DNA of 64,000 nt from Voacanga thouarsii (GCA_026120185.1 JANUWF010001694.1:496001-560000); one strand, 5' to 3'. Positions 23,323-34,769 are shown, numbered from the stretch's first letter. Numbers and translations are program-made. The notes: generated by a model not told the origin, from the letters alone.

Positions 23323-24368
23323 GCAACTTTGAGAGTCCAATACCAAGCTGTTTTCTTCCAGATTTTGTTCAGCACCTTAGCCATGTTTTTCCTCCATGAA
23401 GAAGGCTGGAAACCAGCCTTGAAAGCCCCTAAAATTCCCCTTCAAACTATCTGCAAGTTGGCTTCAAAATGGAAGCCGAAAAACTGTCCAGGAACTTCAG
23501 CTCAGCGAAAATTCTGTGCAGTCCATTGTCAAGCTTTGTTTCCTAATTCTATTCCAACTGAAACACCATCCTTGTTCTGCATAAACTTCCCTTAAACCTC
23601 CAGTAACTGAGCTCCATTATTCCCCTTAAGCTTTTTCACGAAATTCAGACATGGCTGCCCGAAAATCTCTCCAACAAATCCCTGCAATAATGCTTGATTG
23701 ATTACCAAATTCCCAGCAACCATAGTTTAGCAACCTTCCATAACGTATCCCTCAAATAACCAGACATTTTCTCCACCATTATGCACCTTGTTTTCGGCCA
23801 CCATAAGCTACCTTAAACCATCCTTCATCCCACCGAAATTCTACTCAAAACAGTCGGCCATGGCAGACTTCCAAAGCTCTCCAATAATCAAGATATTCTA
23901 GGATATTTAGTTTCTAAATTTGCTTCCTAAAAATATTCTTCAAGGATTTTAACAACTAGCCTTTCTTTTTCCCTTTCAAATCAGAGAACCATCTTCCTAA
24001 ACCCTACAGAAAATTCGGCAGCCCTAGTTCTCACAGAATTTTGGTAGCTGCAAATCAAATTCTCTCAAATTCCTTCAACCTTCAAGAACACACACAATAC
24101 ACCTAGAACACCTACTTCTTCCTTTCACCTAATACCCCTCCAAACCACTTCAAACCTTCTCTAAATTCTCCAGATATGACCTACTCACTGCCGTGAGTCC
24201 ATCAACACCATTCTTAACATCAAACTCCACAAACCAACTCGCTAGTTATGATTAAAACCAGAAAATCTGTGAAGGTTCAAGAACACTTTGAAGGTAGGCT
24301 TGTTCTAACAATTTTATCTTCTCCAATTTTGATCTCTAGTGAAAATATATATGAATAAACATGCTCAT

Positions 24369-24370
<2 letters not shown>

Positions 24371-24413
<43 letters not shown>
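24371..24413. repeat. (TC)n microsatellite in C1 5' LTR
   Basis: A pure TC run. The same LTR position has TC at 34121-34166, GA at 51481-51509 (reverse element G) and CT at 63705-63732. It is followed in C1 by an ATGGCCGAAACTC block at 24426. Confidence 0.95.
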
Positions 24414-24424
<11 letters not shown>

Positions 24425-26785
24425 ATGGCCGAAACTCTCTCTCTTGGCCAGATGGCTTCTTCTTCCATGGCCATGCTTCCTCCATCTTCCTTGGACGATT
24501 TTAGGCATCTAAGAGTTGAGATCCATTCTAAAATCCTTCAAGGTATTCATCAACCAAGAAAAAGTCCCTTCAATCTTTCTTTTAAAATCTAGATTTATGT
24601 CTCTAGGATGATGATGATAGAAGGTGGATTGTAATAGGATTTGAGTATGTATTGTTGAGATTGAAGCATGAATATATGTATGATTGTGAAGGAGATGGGA
24701 TTTATGCATGGAAGGATTATCTTGGTTGATTGTATGATGATTTGAGGTTTCATGCATGTTACCATGTTTTAGGTAATATTTGGGGTGAAGTATACTAAAG
24801 ATTATGTCACCTTTGGTGAATAGGATTTATATTCATGTTGGATTATTGAAGCCATGATCATATTAATGCTAGTAGAGGTTAGATACTGTCTTGATAAATT
24901 TAGATCTATGATTGTATGCATGATTTGGATGATTGGATGAATTGAAGGATTGTATATGTTCATGATTGTGAATAGCCATGGAAATATGATAATGACCAAG
25001 TTATCCCGAAGCTAAATTTTATTTCTTCAAATAAAATATTTAATATGATGATTTTTGGCTAGTAATTTCGAAAAAACCCTAGGAAGGGTAGAATTAGATT
25101 ATTATATATATTAAGGATATTTTAGTCAAATAAATAATAGCTCTTACTAAAAAAATATATATAGATATTATATAAAGTAATGAAACAACTAAAGACTTTT
25201 ATGGAAATAATCATAATTAGTAAAATACTTATTATAATAAAATTAATTATTATATTTTAATCAAAGCTTATTAAAATTTATTTATTAATTTTCAAGCAAG
25301 ACTTATCGAAATTCATTTTCAACTAACTTTGGTTATCAATTATTTTCTAACAACTAAATTATTAATAAATCATTATTTTTCCTAAAAACCACCTAAGACT
25401 CTTCATCAAATAAACTCTAAATTTTCTTAGCAATATTTAAACCTTTAACTTATTAGTACTTATTTCCCGAAACAGTGATTATTTTAAAGATCAAATTACC
25501 CTTAGCTTATAAACCTATTTACTTGTTGTTTGGCCTTAAAGCTTGAGACACTAGGATCATGATTGTAGTGAGTGGATTTAATTTAAAATTGAGGAAGTGG
25601 ATTGTGGCTTGAGATTGATTGTGGTTTGTTTTTGACATGCGGGGTTAGGTCAGCTGTTGGAGACCTATTGTTGTGAGTGAGGATCAGGTAAGCTCCTGCA
25701 TAAAACCTGATTGATGAAAAGTGTTAAATTATGGCAAGCCAAATGTAGAGTGCATGGACACTCATTTTTGTAAAGGCAATTGAGGGTTGTCTCCTGTTTT
25801 ATTTCTGATAAATGATTCATTTGAAAATTTCTAGGTATATTTACTCAAACTCAAAACTCTTTCTAAAACTATTTTTGACAAAGATTTTGGAAACCCTTAA
25901 TTGCCATGTTCAAGTGGAACTGTGTTTTGTTCATTTTTCCCAAGTGGGATACGTGACGTTGAGTACTTAATAAGGGTGGACTGCTAGAGCTAGTCTTTGA
26001 AGGGTTAGGGTAAGTCTCTCAGTAGGTGGCCACCTCTGAAGGGTGTGTCCTTCCCGGATGAGATGTCAGTCCAGTAGGTCGTGCCAGTCCGAGCTAGCAG
26101 TTTGTTTTATTTTAGTCAAGTGACTGTGTTTTGCCGGAATGGACACCCAGTTGTTGTTGGGTAAAGAAAAGGAAGAGTATCTTGCCCGGTAGGCCGATCA
26201 CTTACTTGTTGTCAGTTTTCACAAAGTGTCGCCATTCTAACCGGTTATGGGGCCCAACGTGTGGTAACCCATAATCATTTATTTTGAGTGGTTGATTTTA
26301 TTGATTATGTATGCTTGGAAAAGCCAAAACACCACTCTTGCTTTTGACTAATGTTTATTACTTGCCAGCAATTATTTTGTAAAGATTTCATACTTTGCAT
26401 CCACGAACTAATTTCACTGAACACCCAAAGCACACACGGACTTACTTAGATTTTTGTCTCATCACAGTTTTACCATGATTTCAGGTCGATCCTGCAATGG
26501 GGATGAGTAGCTAGATTATGCCTGCTTTGGAATATTTTCTGATGATTTTTTTTGTGCAATGTTTTGGGGAGATGAGAGTGAATAAATTTTTATTACGGAT
26601 TTGTTTTTGGTATTTTGGGATTTATTCTTGGATTGATATTTATTTTGGGTTGTAATAAATTTTAAGTTCAAGTATCATTTATATTTCGCTATTTTATCTG
26701 TGTGACCTAGTTATAAAGACCCCTTGTCCTTTGGACGGGGCGACATCCCCGACCCTGGCAGGCCTAGGTAGCGGGGTGTTACAAG

Positions 26786-26797
26786 TGGTATCAGAGA
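26786..26797 (+). promoter_or_regulatory. Primer binding site of C1
   Basis: TGGTATCAGAGA starts two bases after the 5' LTR, complementary to the 3' end of plant initiator tRNA-Met apart from its last base. Element G carries the unmutated TGGTATCAGAGC. Confidence 0.92.
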
Positions 26798-26881
26798 CTA
26801 AGTTTAGGCAAATAATGATTGCATGCATGTTATTTATTTAAGTTCAAATCTTTATCTAACCTATCTTATTGATGCTGTAGG

Positions 26882-27346
26882 ATGGTTAGGATACTTAGGA
26901 CCGCGCGAAAAGGGCAGCAGTGGCACCCGCCTATCCCTATATACCCGGAGGACCTTCTAGTTCCCCAGCCTGCCCCTCAACCAGTTATCCCTATGGAGGA
27001 TAGCAGTGATGATGAGGTCCAGATCATTGAGCCACCCCCAATTCTGGTGATAGACATAAGCTCTGACAGTGAGGATGAGGTGATGATAGTGGAGCCTGAA
27101 CCCCACCCTTCTATTCACGAGATGGAGTTAGCAGTAGATAGTGATGACTCGGGGGAGATAGACTATGAGTCTCCACCTAGACCTTCTTTCCTCCCTTCTT
27201 CCAGCCGAGTTGAGCCCGGGGAGAGTTCTAGGTGCCCTGGAAAGGAGCCAGTGGAAGGATTTGCAAGCGGGGTTGGGGTAGATTTCTCCAAGAACTCTGG
27301 GGGATGGTTGTATGAGGCTGATGATGAGGGTTCTGATGAGGATTAG
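26882..27346 (+). CDS. Small acidic upstream protein of C1, SIM-like motifs
   Basis: Intact 154-residue ORF between PBS and gag. The N-terminus is basic (MVRILRTARKGQQWHPP), the rest Pro-rich and strongly acidic. SUMO-interacting-motif-like segments: VQII (46-49) preceded by EDSSDDE, LVIDIS (55-60) followed by SDSEDE, and VMIV (67-70) in acidic context. Element G carries a homologue at 59867-60343 (minus), with shared blocks KGQQWHPP, IYPEDL, EDSSDDEV, GEIDYESPPR and GESSR-PGKEP-EGFASGVG-DF-KNSGG. No zinc finger, membrane segment or enzyme motif is seen. I do not recognise a named family. Regulatory binding to SUMOylated chromatin proteins is an inference only. The sequence TCTAACC...GCTGTAG just before the ATG resembles a 3' splice site. 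Confidence 0.75.
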   Translation: MVRILRTARKGQQWHPPIPIYPEDLLVPQPAPQPVIPMEDSSDDEVQIIEPPPILVIDISSDSEDEVMIVEPEPHPSIHEMELAVDSDDSGEIDYESPPRPSFLPSSSRVEPGESSRCPGKEPVEGFASGVGVDFSKNSGGWLYEADDEGSDED

Positions 27347-27596
27347 AGGACTAGGAGTTCTTTTGATTTGGATGTTATTTGTTTATTATTTTTCGAGAAC
27401 TTTTATGTCAATGATTTTTAATTCTGCTTTCTCTCAAGATTTCAAATCTATGCAAGTCCATTTTTGAAAGAGAATTTATTCCTTAGCTAAAATTACATCC
27501 GCTTTCCATTTACATCTATTTAATAGTGCATGCAAGTACAACTAAAATGATTTAAACCTTACATGCATACACTTATCATTTGGGGTGTGGTTTAGA
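27347..27596 (+). other. Spacer between acidic ORF and gag
   Basis: 250 bp, AT-rich, non-coding. Its end (ATGATTTAA ... ATCATTTGGG) is conserved in G near 59600-59665. It ends GTGGTTTAGA before the gag ATG in C1, which could be a second 3' splice site, but G reads ATGGTTTAAA there, so this is weaker than the upstream one. Confidence 0.5.
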
Positions 27597-28700
27597 ATGG
27601 CACCAAAGCGCCGTGCAGCCTCAATAGTTGGAAGAGTTCCGGAAGCCGATCAAGTGGCACCAGAAGTGGAAACAGCCCAGGTGCAGGCACCCAACCGGGG
27701 TGAAAGGAATAGTCAGAATATGTGATCGAGGACTGAAGTTCCAGTTGATATGACCATGGGCTAAGCGTTCAGCAATATGGCCAAGATTTTGCAGTCAATG
27801 ACCGAGCGACGGAACCCTCGGGGTGAGGACAAGGCCTTAGAGAGGTTCTTGAAGTTTCAGCCCCCCGTCTTCCTGGGTGAAGCAGAACAAGATTAGAAGG
27901 TAGAGTAGTGGGCTGAGCAGTTGGAGGACATATTCGCGACGCTCCAGTACACCGAGGAGCGGATGGTTAAGTTTGCAACTTTCCAATTGAGAGGACTAGC
28001 TCGAGTATGGTGGCAACGGGTCCAAGACGACTGGGAGATGGACGAGCAGGAATGGACATGGTCCAACTTCGTTGAAGCCTTCAGGGCTAAAAACATCCCA
28101 CAATGGATTGTGCAGAAGCGAGAGGACGAATTCCAGAATCTGAGGCAGGGAAGCATGTCAGTAGCCCGGTTCACTCAATTGTCCAAATACTACAAGCGAT
28201 TGGTGGACACCGAACAGAACAGGACGAGGCAGTTCGTTAAGGGGCTGAGATCGGTATTGCGGAGAGCATTGGCACCTGCTCTACGGACAACCTATTCGGG
28301 GGCTGTAGACATAGCTACGCGAACGAAAAATGAGGATCGCAGCAGGATGGCGGCAAAACCCTTCCAGCTGCCGAGACAGCCGCAGGGTCACTTTCTGAGA
28401 CCGCAACCTCACAAGCGCCCCGCCAATCACCAATGGCAGAACCAGGGGAAGCAAGCCTGGACAACATCAGGTGGACCTGCCCCGAATCTCCCATCATGTA
28501 GGCAGTGTGGAAAGAAAGGCCACACCGAGAGGAATTGTTGGTCCAAGGGTAGAGAAAGAAAGTGCTATCACTGTGGTGACCTGAACCACCTGAGGAGCGC
28601 CTGTCCCAAATTGCACCGCGTCGGGCAAGAAAACCCAGCTCAGAACTTGGGGCCCTACCAAGCCAACCCCACGGGAGTATCCGGGAGTGGAGCATCGAAG
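27597..28700 (+). pseudogene. gag: C1 Gag with two CCHC zinc knuckles
   Basis: Starts MAPKRR at 27597, chosen because G's gag begins with the same MAPKR at 59594. In-frame stops lie at 27723 (TGA), 27762 (TAA), 27894 and 27906 (TAG); after 27909 the frame is open to 29594. The Gag core shows the gypsy retrotrans_gag pattern (WWQRVQDDW near 28010, then [13 protein letters not shown]). The nucleocapsid has two CX2CX4HX4C knuckles: [14 protein letters not shown] (from 28497) and [14 protein letters not shown] (from 28562). Gag packages the RNA. Compared with G, this copy lacks a few residues near 28165 and has extra ones near 28275. Confidence 0.9.
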
Positions 28701-29594
28701 CCGCAAGTGAAGGCCAAGGTATTCGCTCTTAACAAAGAGGAAATTGGGGTAGATGCAGCGGTGGTAGAAGGTACGTTCACTATTCAAGGACGTTCCATTA
28801 ATGCTTTAATTGATCCTGGCTCTACTCATTCCTATATAAACAAGTTGTGTGCATGTCATTTGGGTTGGGATGGAATGGAGCTACCTTTTATTTTAGAGAT
28901 AAGAACACCTTTGGGGAAAATGGTGCAAGCGGATCGGTATGTAAAGGAGTGTAAAGTTAATGTTGGGAATGAAAGTTTGGAGGGGGATTTGATAGTGTTA
29001 GACCTTGAGGATTATGACTTGATTTTGGGGATGGACTGGTTAGCCAAGCATGGGGTTAGGGTAGACTGTAAAAATAAGACAGTCCAATTCATTAGACCAG
29101 GTTGTGATGTTTTGGAATTTAATGGCAAGAGGGTGAGAGAATATAAGTACTTGATTGCGGGGGCTAAAGCCCGAAAATTATTGAAGCAAGGGTGTCAAGG
29201 GTACCTGGCTTACATGATAAATAAGTCAAAGGACCAGTGCACTCTGGAGGACACTGAAGTAGTAAGGGATTTTCCCGATCTGTTTCCGGTAGAACTTGAT
29301 TCTCTACCTCCTAGCCGAGAAGTGGAATTCACCATCGACTTAGTTCCGAGAGCGGAACAAGTATCGCGGACTCCGTACCGGATGGCACCGGCAGAGGTGA
29401 AAGAGCAATTGGAGGAGTTAGTGAGTCAAGCTTATATCAGACCTAGCACGTCGCCTTGGGAAGCGCCTGTGCTATTTGTGAAGAAAAAGGATGACACTAT
29501 GAGGCTATGCATTGACTACCAGGGTTTGAACAATTTAACGGTCAAGAACAAGTATCCCTTACCGTTGATTGATAAGCTGTTCGACCAGTTGTAA
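28701..29594 (+). pseudogene. pol: C1 protease and N-terminal reverse transcriptase
   Basis: Same frame as gag, so Gag-Pol is one fused frame. The protease active site reads IDPGSTHSY (DPG at 28812-28820), and the second half has the [12 protein letters not shown] flap-region block (about 29021-29056). RT begins with [18 protein letters not shown], then [16 protein letters not shown] and [12 protein letters not shown] (29507-29542). The frame ends at TAA 29592-29594 in the DQL-block, where G keeps a Gln codon. Role: processing of Gag-Pol and start of cDNA synthesis. Confidence 0.92.
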
Positions 29595-30560
29595 GGATCC
29601 AGTTGCTACTCTAAGTTGGATCTGAGGCAAGCGTAGTACCAGGTGCGGATAAGAGAAGATGATATTCCCAAGACAGCCTTTAACACCAGATATGGATACT
29701 ACGAGTTCGTGGTGATGCCGTTCGGGGTAACTAATGCTCCAACAGTATTCATGGACCTGATGCACCGAGTATTCCGACCTTATTTGTACAAGTTCGTGGT
29801 TGTCTTCATCGACGACATTTTGATTTACTCCAAGAGTCCGGAGAAGCATGCGGAGCATCTGAAGCTCGTATTGGAGAAATTGAAAGAGCACAAGCTGTAA
29901 GCGAAGTTCAACAAGTGCGAAATTTTGGCTAGACAGTGTGGCATTCCTTGGCCATGTGGTGACCAAGGAGGGAATCAAGGTAGATCCGGCAAAGGTTGAA
30001 GCGGTATCAAACTAGAAGCAGCCGGAGAATATTACCGAGATCCGGAGTGTCTTGGGATTGGCCGGATATTACCGAAGGTTTATCAAGGGATTTTCGACAC
30101 TCGCATCGCCAATGACCCGTCTGTTGAGAAAGGATGTTCCATTTGTGTGGAACGGAAAATGCGAGAAAAGTTTCCAAGAATTGAAGAAAAGACTGATGAC
30201 AGCACCGGTATTGAGTCTACCGGAAGAAGGCAAACCTTACGCACTGTATACCGATGCTTCAAAAGAAGGACTGGGAGCGGTGCTTATGCAACACAGGAAG
30301 GTGATTGCTTATACATCTCGAAAGCTAAGACCTCATGAAGTAAACTACCCTACTCATGATCTGGAGTTGGCAGCTATAGTGTTCGCCGTAAAGAAATAGC
30401 GACACTACTTGTGTGGAGCTGAATATGAGGTGTTTACTGACCATAAGAGTCTGAAGTATATATTCACTCAGAAAGATTTGAACTTGAGGCAGCGAAGGTA
30501 GATGGAGTTCTTGGAAGAATACCATTGCCCGATCCACTTCCATCCCGAGAAGTTGTGGCA
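29595..30560 (+). pseudogene. pol: C1 reverse transcriptase core and RNase H
   Basis: RT palm with the catalytic FIDDILIYS (D-D at 29811-29816) in an open stretch 29643-29900. A frame change falls at about 29925-29940. The thumb region has the [14 protein letters not shown] block (30055-30096). RNase H has [13 protein letters not shown] (about 30247-30285) and the ELAA block near 30364. Stops at 29632, 29898, 30015, 30397 and 30500, plus a deletion in the region 30540-30560, break the chain. Stops where G has Trp or Gln codons suggest transition mutations. Confidence 0.9.
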
Positions 30561-32202
30561 GACGCCTTGAGCAGAAAAGTTGGAATGGCCAAACTGAAGG
30601 TGTAGGAAATGCAAGCGGTCCAGGATGTGTTGGACATAAGAGTGGAAGTACAAGACAGAGGAATTATCATCAGCAATTTGAGGTTAGTGCCGGATCTGAA
30701 GAAGGAAACCGTAGAAGCTCAGCAAAGCAACGCCGAGTTTCAACTTTTCAATGACAAGGAGCTTAAGCGTCCAAGAAGTGAATTCCATCAAGATGAGGCG
30801 GGATTTTTTCATTTTAGAGATCAATTGTGTATGCTCGGAGAGTAGCAATTGAAGGACAGAATTTTGGAGGAGGCACACAAGAGCAAGTATGCTATTCATC
30901 CGGGGAAAGTCAAGATGTATCAGGATTTGAAGAGAGCTTATTGGTGGCCTGGACTAAAGCAAGATGTGGTCAAGTATGTTTCGACTTGTCTCACTTGCCA
31001 AAAAGGTAAAGCCGAGCATAAGAAGTCAGCGGGACTATTGCAGCTTTTGCCAGTACCGGAACGGAAGTGGGAGGAGATGACCATGGATTTTGTCACCGGG
31101 CTTCCCATGTCAAAGACTCAAAAGGATGCCATATGGGTAGTGGTGGATCGACTCACCAAGTCAGCCTATTTCATACCGGTGAATGTGAGGGACTCGATGG
31201 AGAAGCTGGCTCGGACTTATGTTTGAGAGATCGTCCAACTACATGGAGTGCCTTCAAGCATAGTGTCAGATCAAGACCCGAGGTTTACGTCTCGTTTCTG
31301 GGGAAAGTTTTAGGAAGCAATGGGGTCGAATCTGAAATTCAATACGATGGCGCATCCGTAGACCGATGGGCAGTCAGAGACGGTGATACAGATATTGGAA
31401 GATATGCTGAGAGCCTGTGTTTTGGACTTCGGAGATAAATGGTTAGAGTATGTATCATATGCAGAATTATCGTATAACAACAGCTACCAAGCTTCGATCG
31501 GGATGGCACCGTATGAGGCTTTGTATGGGCGCAAATGCCAGGCACCGTTGTATTGGAGTTGGTCTGAAGATGGTCATGTGAGCAAAACTGGGGAAGTATG
31601 TGTCCAAGAAATGTTGAATAAAGTGAAATTGATCAGGGAAAGGTTAAAGGCGGCACAGAGTAGGCAAAAGAGCTATGCGGACAACCGGCAAAGAAAATTA
31701 GAATTTCATGTCGGGGACAGCGTGTTTTTGAAGTTGACACCAAACAGTGGAATTTTGAAGCATCCGAAGGGCGGAAAATTGAATTCGAGATATTTGGGAC
31801 CGTTTTCGATTAAGGAAAGGATCGGACCGGTAGCTTACCGATTGGACCTACCAGATGGGTTGACGGGAATCCATGATGTGTTTCATGTGTCATAATTGAA
31901 GAAGTATAATACGGATCCCGGTCATGTATTGAATGATGAACCGTTGGTGTTGCAGCCAGACCTGAGCTATGTGGAGAAGCCTTTGTGAATATTGGAACGC
32001 AGTGTCAAGACACTCCGGAGCAAACAGATACCGATGGTTAAGATTCAGTAGGAGCACTATGGCACACAGGATGCCACATGGGAGTCAAAAGAGTGGGTTA
32101 AACAGAAGTATCCCGAGTTGCAATAGAGGTATGCTTGAATTTCAAGGCGAAATTCCTCTAAGGTGGGGAGGATGTGAAACCCCCAGTCAAAACCAACCTT
32201 AG
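30561..32202 (+). pseudogene. pol: C1 integrase with chromodomain
   Basis: The integrase zinc-binding HHCC region lies at about 30870-31010 (ends TCLTCQKGKAEHKKS). The catalytic core has DFVTGLP (first D near 31085), then VSDQDPRF (second D near 31268). The GPY/F module reads LGPFSIKERIGPVAYRLDLP (near 31795-31855). A chromodomain-like end follows (IPMVKIQ near 32026, then DATWES near 32071 and YPEL near 32110) in a different frame, after TAA 31893 and TGA 31986. The chromodomain places the element among chromoviruses, whose integration is thought to be guided to heterochromatin. The C-terminal frame runs through the PPT and into the 3' LTR, stopping at about 32202. Confidence 0.9.
32161..32172 (+). 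promoter_or_regulatory. Polypurine tract of C1
   Basis: AGGTGGGGAGGA directly before the 3' LTR start TGTGAAAC. G has the matching AAGGAGGGGAGGA on its coding strand at 53408-53396. Confidence 0.9.
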
Positions 32203-34117
32203 AGTAAGGGGGTTGGGATGCATATCATAATTTATTGCATGTTTCAATATATTTTTAAATGATTTTCTATGCTTTGGATTTAAGTTTTATTGTCTTGAAG
32301 GCTTGTTGGTGAGTATTGAGTGAGAAGGGCAAAATGGTAATTTCTGCTTGAGGTGAAAATAGGAAGATAGCTTGAAGATTGAATAGATATTTTTTTTTTT
32401 TTTTTTTGAGGGAAAACAAGAACAAGAGTTGTTGTGGTGTAATGGTTAGAGCTTTGGAAATTAATTCTTGAGGTCTAGGGTTCAAATTCCATCATAGGAG
32501 CTTTAGCTTGGTTAAATTTTGTTTTTGCTTGGAAAGTAATAATTTCGGCTTTATGTGCTTAGAGTAGGGTAGTGATGTTGTCCTAAGAGAGACATGTTAG
32601 GAGTATCTTCATTCCACTCCTTTGCCCTACTCGAATTTCCTAAGAGGAATTCTTTTTTCCTTAATATTTGATTTTCCTTATTTCTCAACTCTTTAGTTTG
32701 ATCAAGTTGTTCTAGCCATTTTCTTTACAAAAGTTTTAGTAAAGTGCTGTGGCTTCGTAGGATCAAAATGTCTTAGTGAAAGACTTCTTATGGTCTGAAA
32801 ACATCGAAGAGTTATATGAGATTCCAAGAGGATAAAACCCTCTAGTGAACTTGCTAAAAATTCACTCTAACTAGGTTCATCTTCCTTCTTGGAATGAGCT
32901 TAAATTTTCCAGCTTATTGTGCCTCCAAGGTGTCGAGATTCTTAGCTAACATTCCCTCCCAAATTCTGCCAGAAAAATGGTCTTTTGGATCAGCTTACAA
33001 CCTGAATTTCTTGGCCATTTTCGGATTGCCCAAAGATGGAGTGAAACCAAGAAAAATTCCTGTATAAATCGCAACTTTGAGAGTCCAAAACCCAACTTTT
33101 TTCTTCCAGATTTTGTTCAGAACCTTAGCCTTGTTTTTCCTCCATGAAGAAGGCTAGAAACCAGCCTTGAAAGCCCCTGAAATTCCCCTTCAAACTATCT
33201 GCAAGTTAGCTGGAAAATGGCAGCCGAAAAACTGTCCAAAAACTTCAGCTCAGCAAAAATTCTGTGCAGTCCACTATCCAGCTTTGTTTCCTAATTCTCT
33301 TATAGCTGAAACACCATCCTTGTTCTGCATAAACTTCCCTGAAACGTCCAGTAACTAAGCTCCATTATTCCCCTTAACCTTCTGCACTCAATTCAGACAT
33401 GGCTGCCCGAAAATCTCTCCAACAAATCCCTGCAGTCATACTTGATCGATTACTAAATTTCCAGCCACCATAGTTTAGCAACCTCCATAATGTATCCCTC
33501 AAATAACCAGACTTTTTCTCAACCATTATGCACCTTGTATTCAGCCACCATAAGCTACCTTAAACCAGCTTTCATCCCACTGAAATTATGCTCAAAACAG
33601 TCGGCCGTGGCAAACTTCCAAAGCTCTCCAATAATCAAGATATTCTAGGATATTTAGTTTCCAAATTTGCTTCTTAAAAATATTCTTCAAGGATTTTAAC
33701 AACTAGCCTTTCCTTTTCCTTTTCAAATTAGAGAACCATCTTCCTAAACCCTACAGAAAATTCAGCAGCCCTAGTTCTCACAGAATTTTGGCAGCTACAA
33801 ATCAAATTCTCTCAAATTCCTTCAACCTTTGAGAACAGACACAATACACCAAACACACCTACTTCTTCCTTTCACCTAATACCCCTCCAAACCACTTCAA
33901 ACCTTCTCTAAAATCTCCAGATATGACCTACTCACTGCCGTGAGTCCATCAACACCATTCTTAACATCAAACTCCACAAACCAACTCGATAGTTCGGATC
34001 AAAACCAGAAAATTCTATGAAGGTTCAAGAACACCTTCAAGGTAGGTTTGTTCTAACAACTTCATCTTCTCCAATTTTGATCTCTAGTGAAATATCTATG
34101 AATAAACATGCTCATGG

Positions 34118-34162
<45 letters not shown>

Positions 34163-34732
34163 ATCTTTCTCTCATGGCCGAAACTCTCTCTCTCGGCCAG
34201 ATGGCTTCTTCTTCCATGGCCAAGCTTCCTCCATCTTCCTTAGACGATTTTAGGCATCTAGGAGTTGAGATCCATTCTAAACTCCTTCAAGGTATTCATC
34301 AATCTTGTATGTCCCTTCTATCTTTCTTTTATACTCTAGATTCATGTCTCTAGGATGATGATGATAGAAGGTGGATTGTAATAGGATTTGAGTATGTATT
34401 ATTGAGATTGAAGCATGAATATATGTATGATTGTGAAGGAGATGGGATTTATGCATGGAAGGATTATCCTGGTTGATTGTGAAGCCATGATCATATTTAC
34501 GCTAGTAGAGGTTAGATCATGTCTTGATAAATTTAGATCTATGCTTGTATGCATGATTCGGATGATTTGATGAATTGAAGGATTGTATATGTTCATGCTT
34601 GTGAATAGCCATGGAAATATGATCATGACCTAGTTGTCCCGAAGCAAAATTTTATTTCTTCAAATAAAATATTTAATATTATGATTTTTGGCTAGTAATT
34701 TCGAAAAAACCCTAGGAAGGGTAGAATTGGAT

Positions 34733-34769
<37 letters not shown>

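Larger units (their letters stand above)
22430..26783 (+). repeat. C1 5' LTR (4354 bp)
   Basis: Starts TGTGAAACCCC and ends GGTGTTACA. Landmarks are the tRNA-like module near 22680, a candidate TATA at 23314-23322, a CT run at 24371-24413, the AGGTAAGCTCCTGCATAAA block near 25687 and the GGGGCGACATCCCCGACC block near 26738. No believable genes; the ORF at 23329-23595 lacks any domain and is not conserved as a frame. Confidence 0.95.

Noticed and set aside
22981..24240. ORFs in C-family LTRs (23329-23595, 33167-33358, 62586-62981) as accessory proteins
   Set aside because: They do not keep the same frame or start across copies, show no domain, and lie in U3; similarity reflects LTR homology.
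28315..28787. Minus-strand ORFs across C1 gag
   Set aside because: They are shadows of the zinc-knuckle region on the plus strand.
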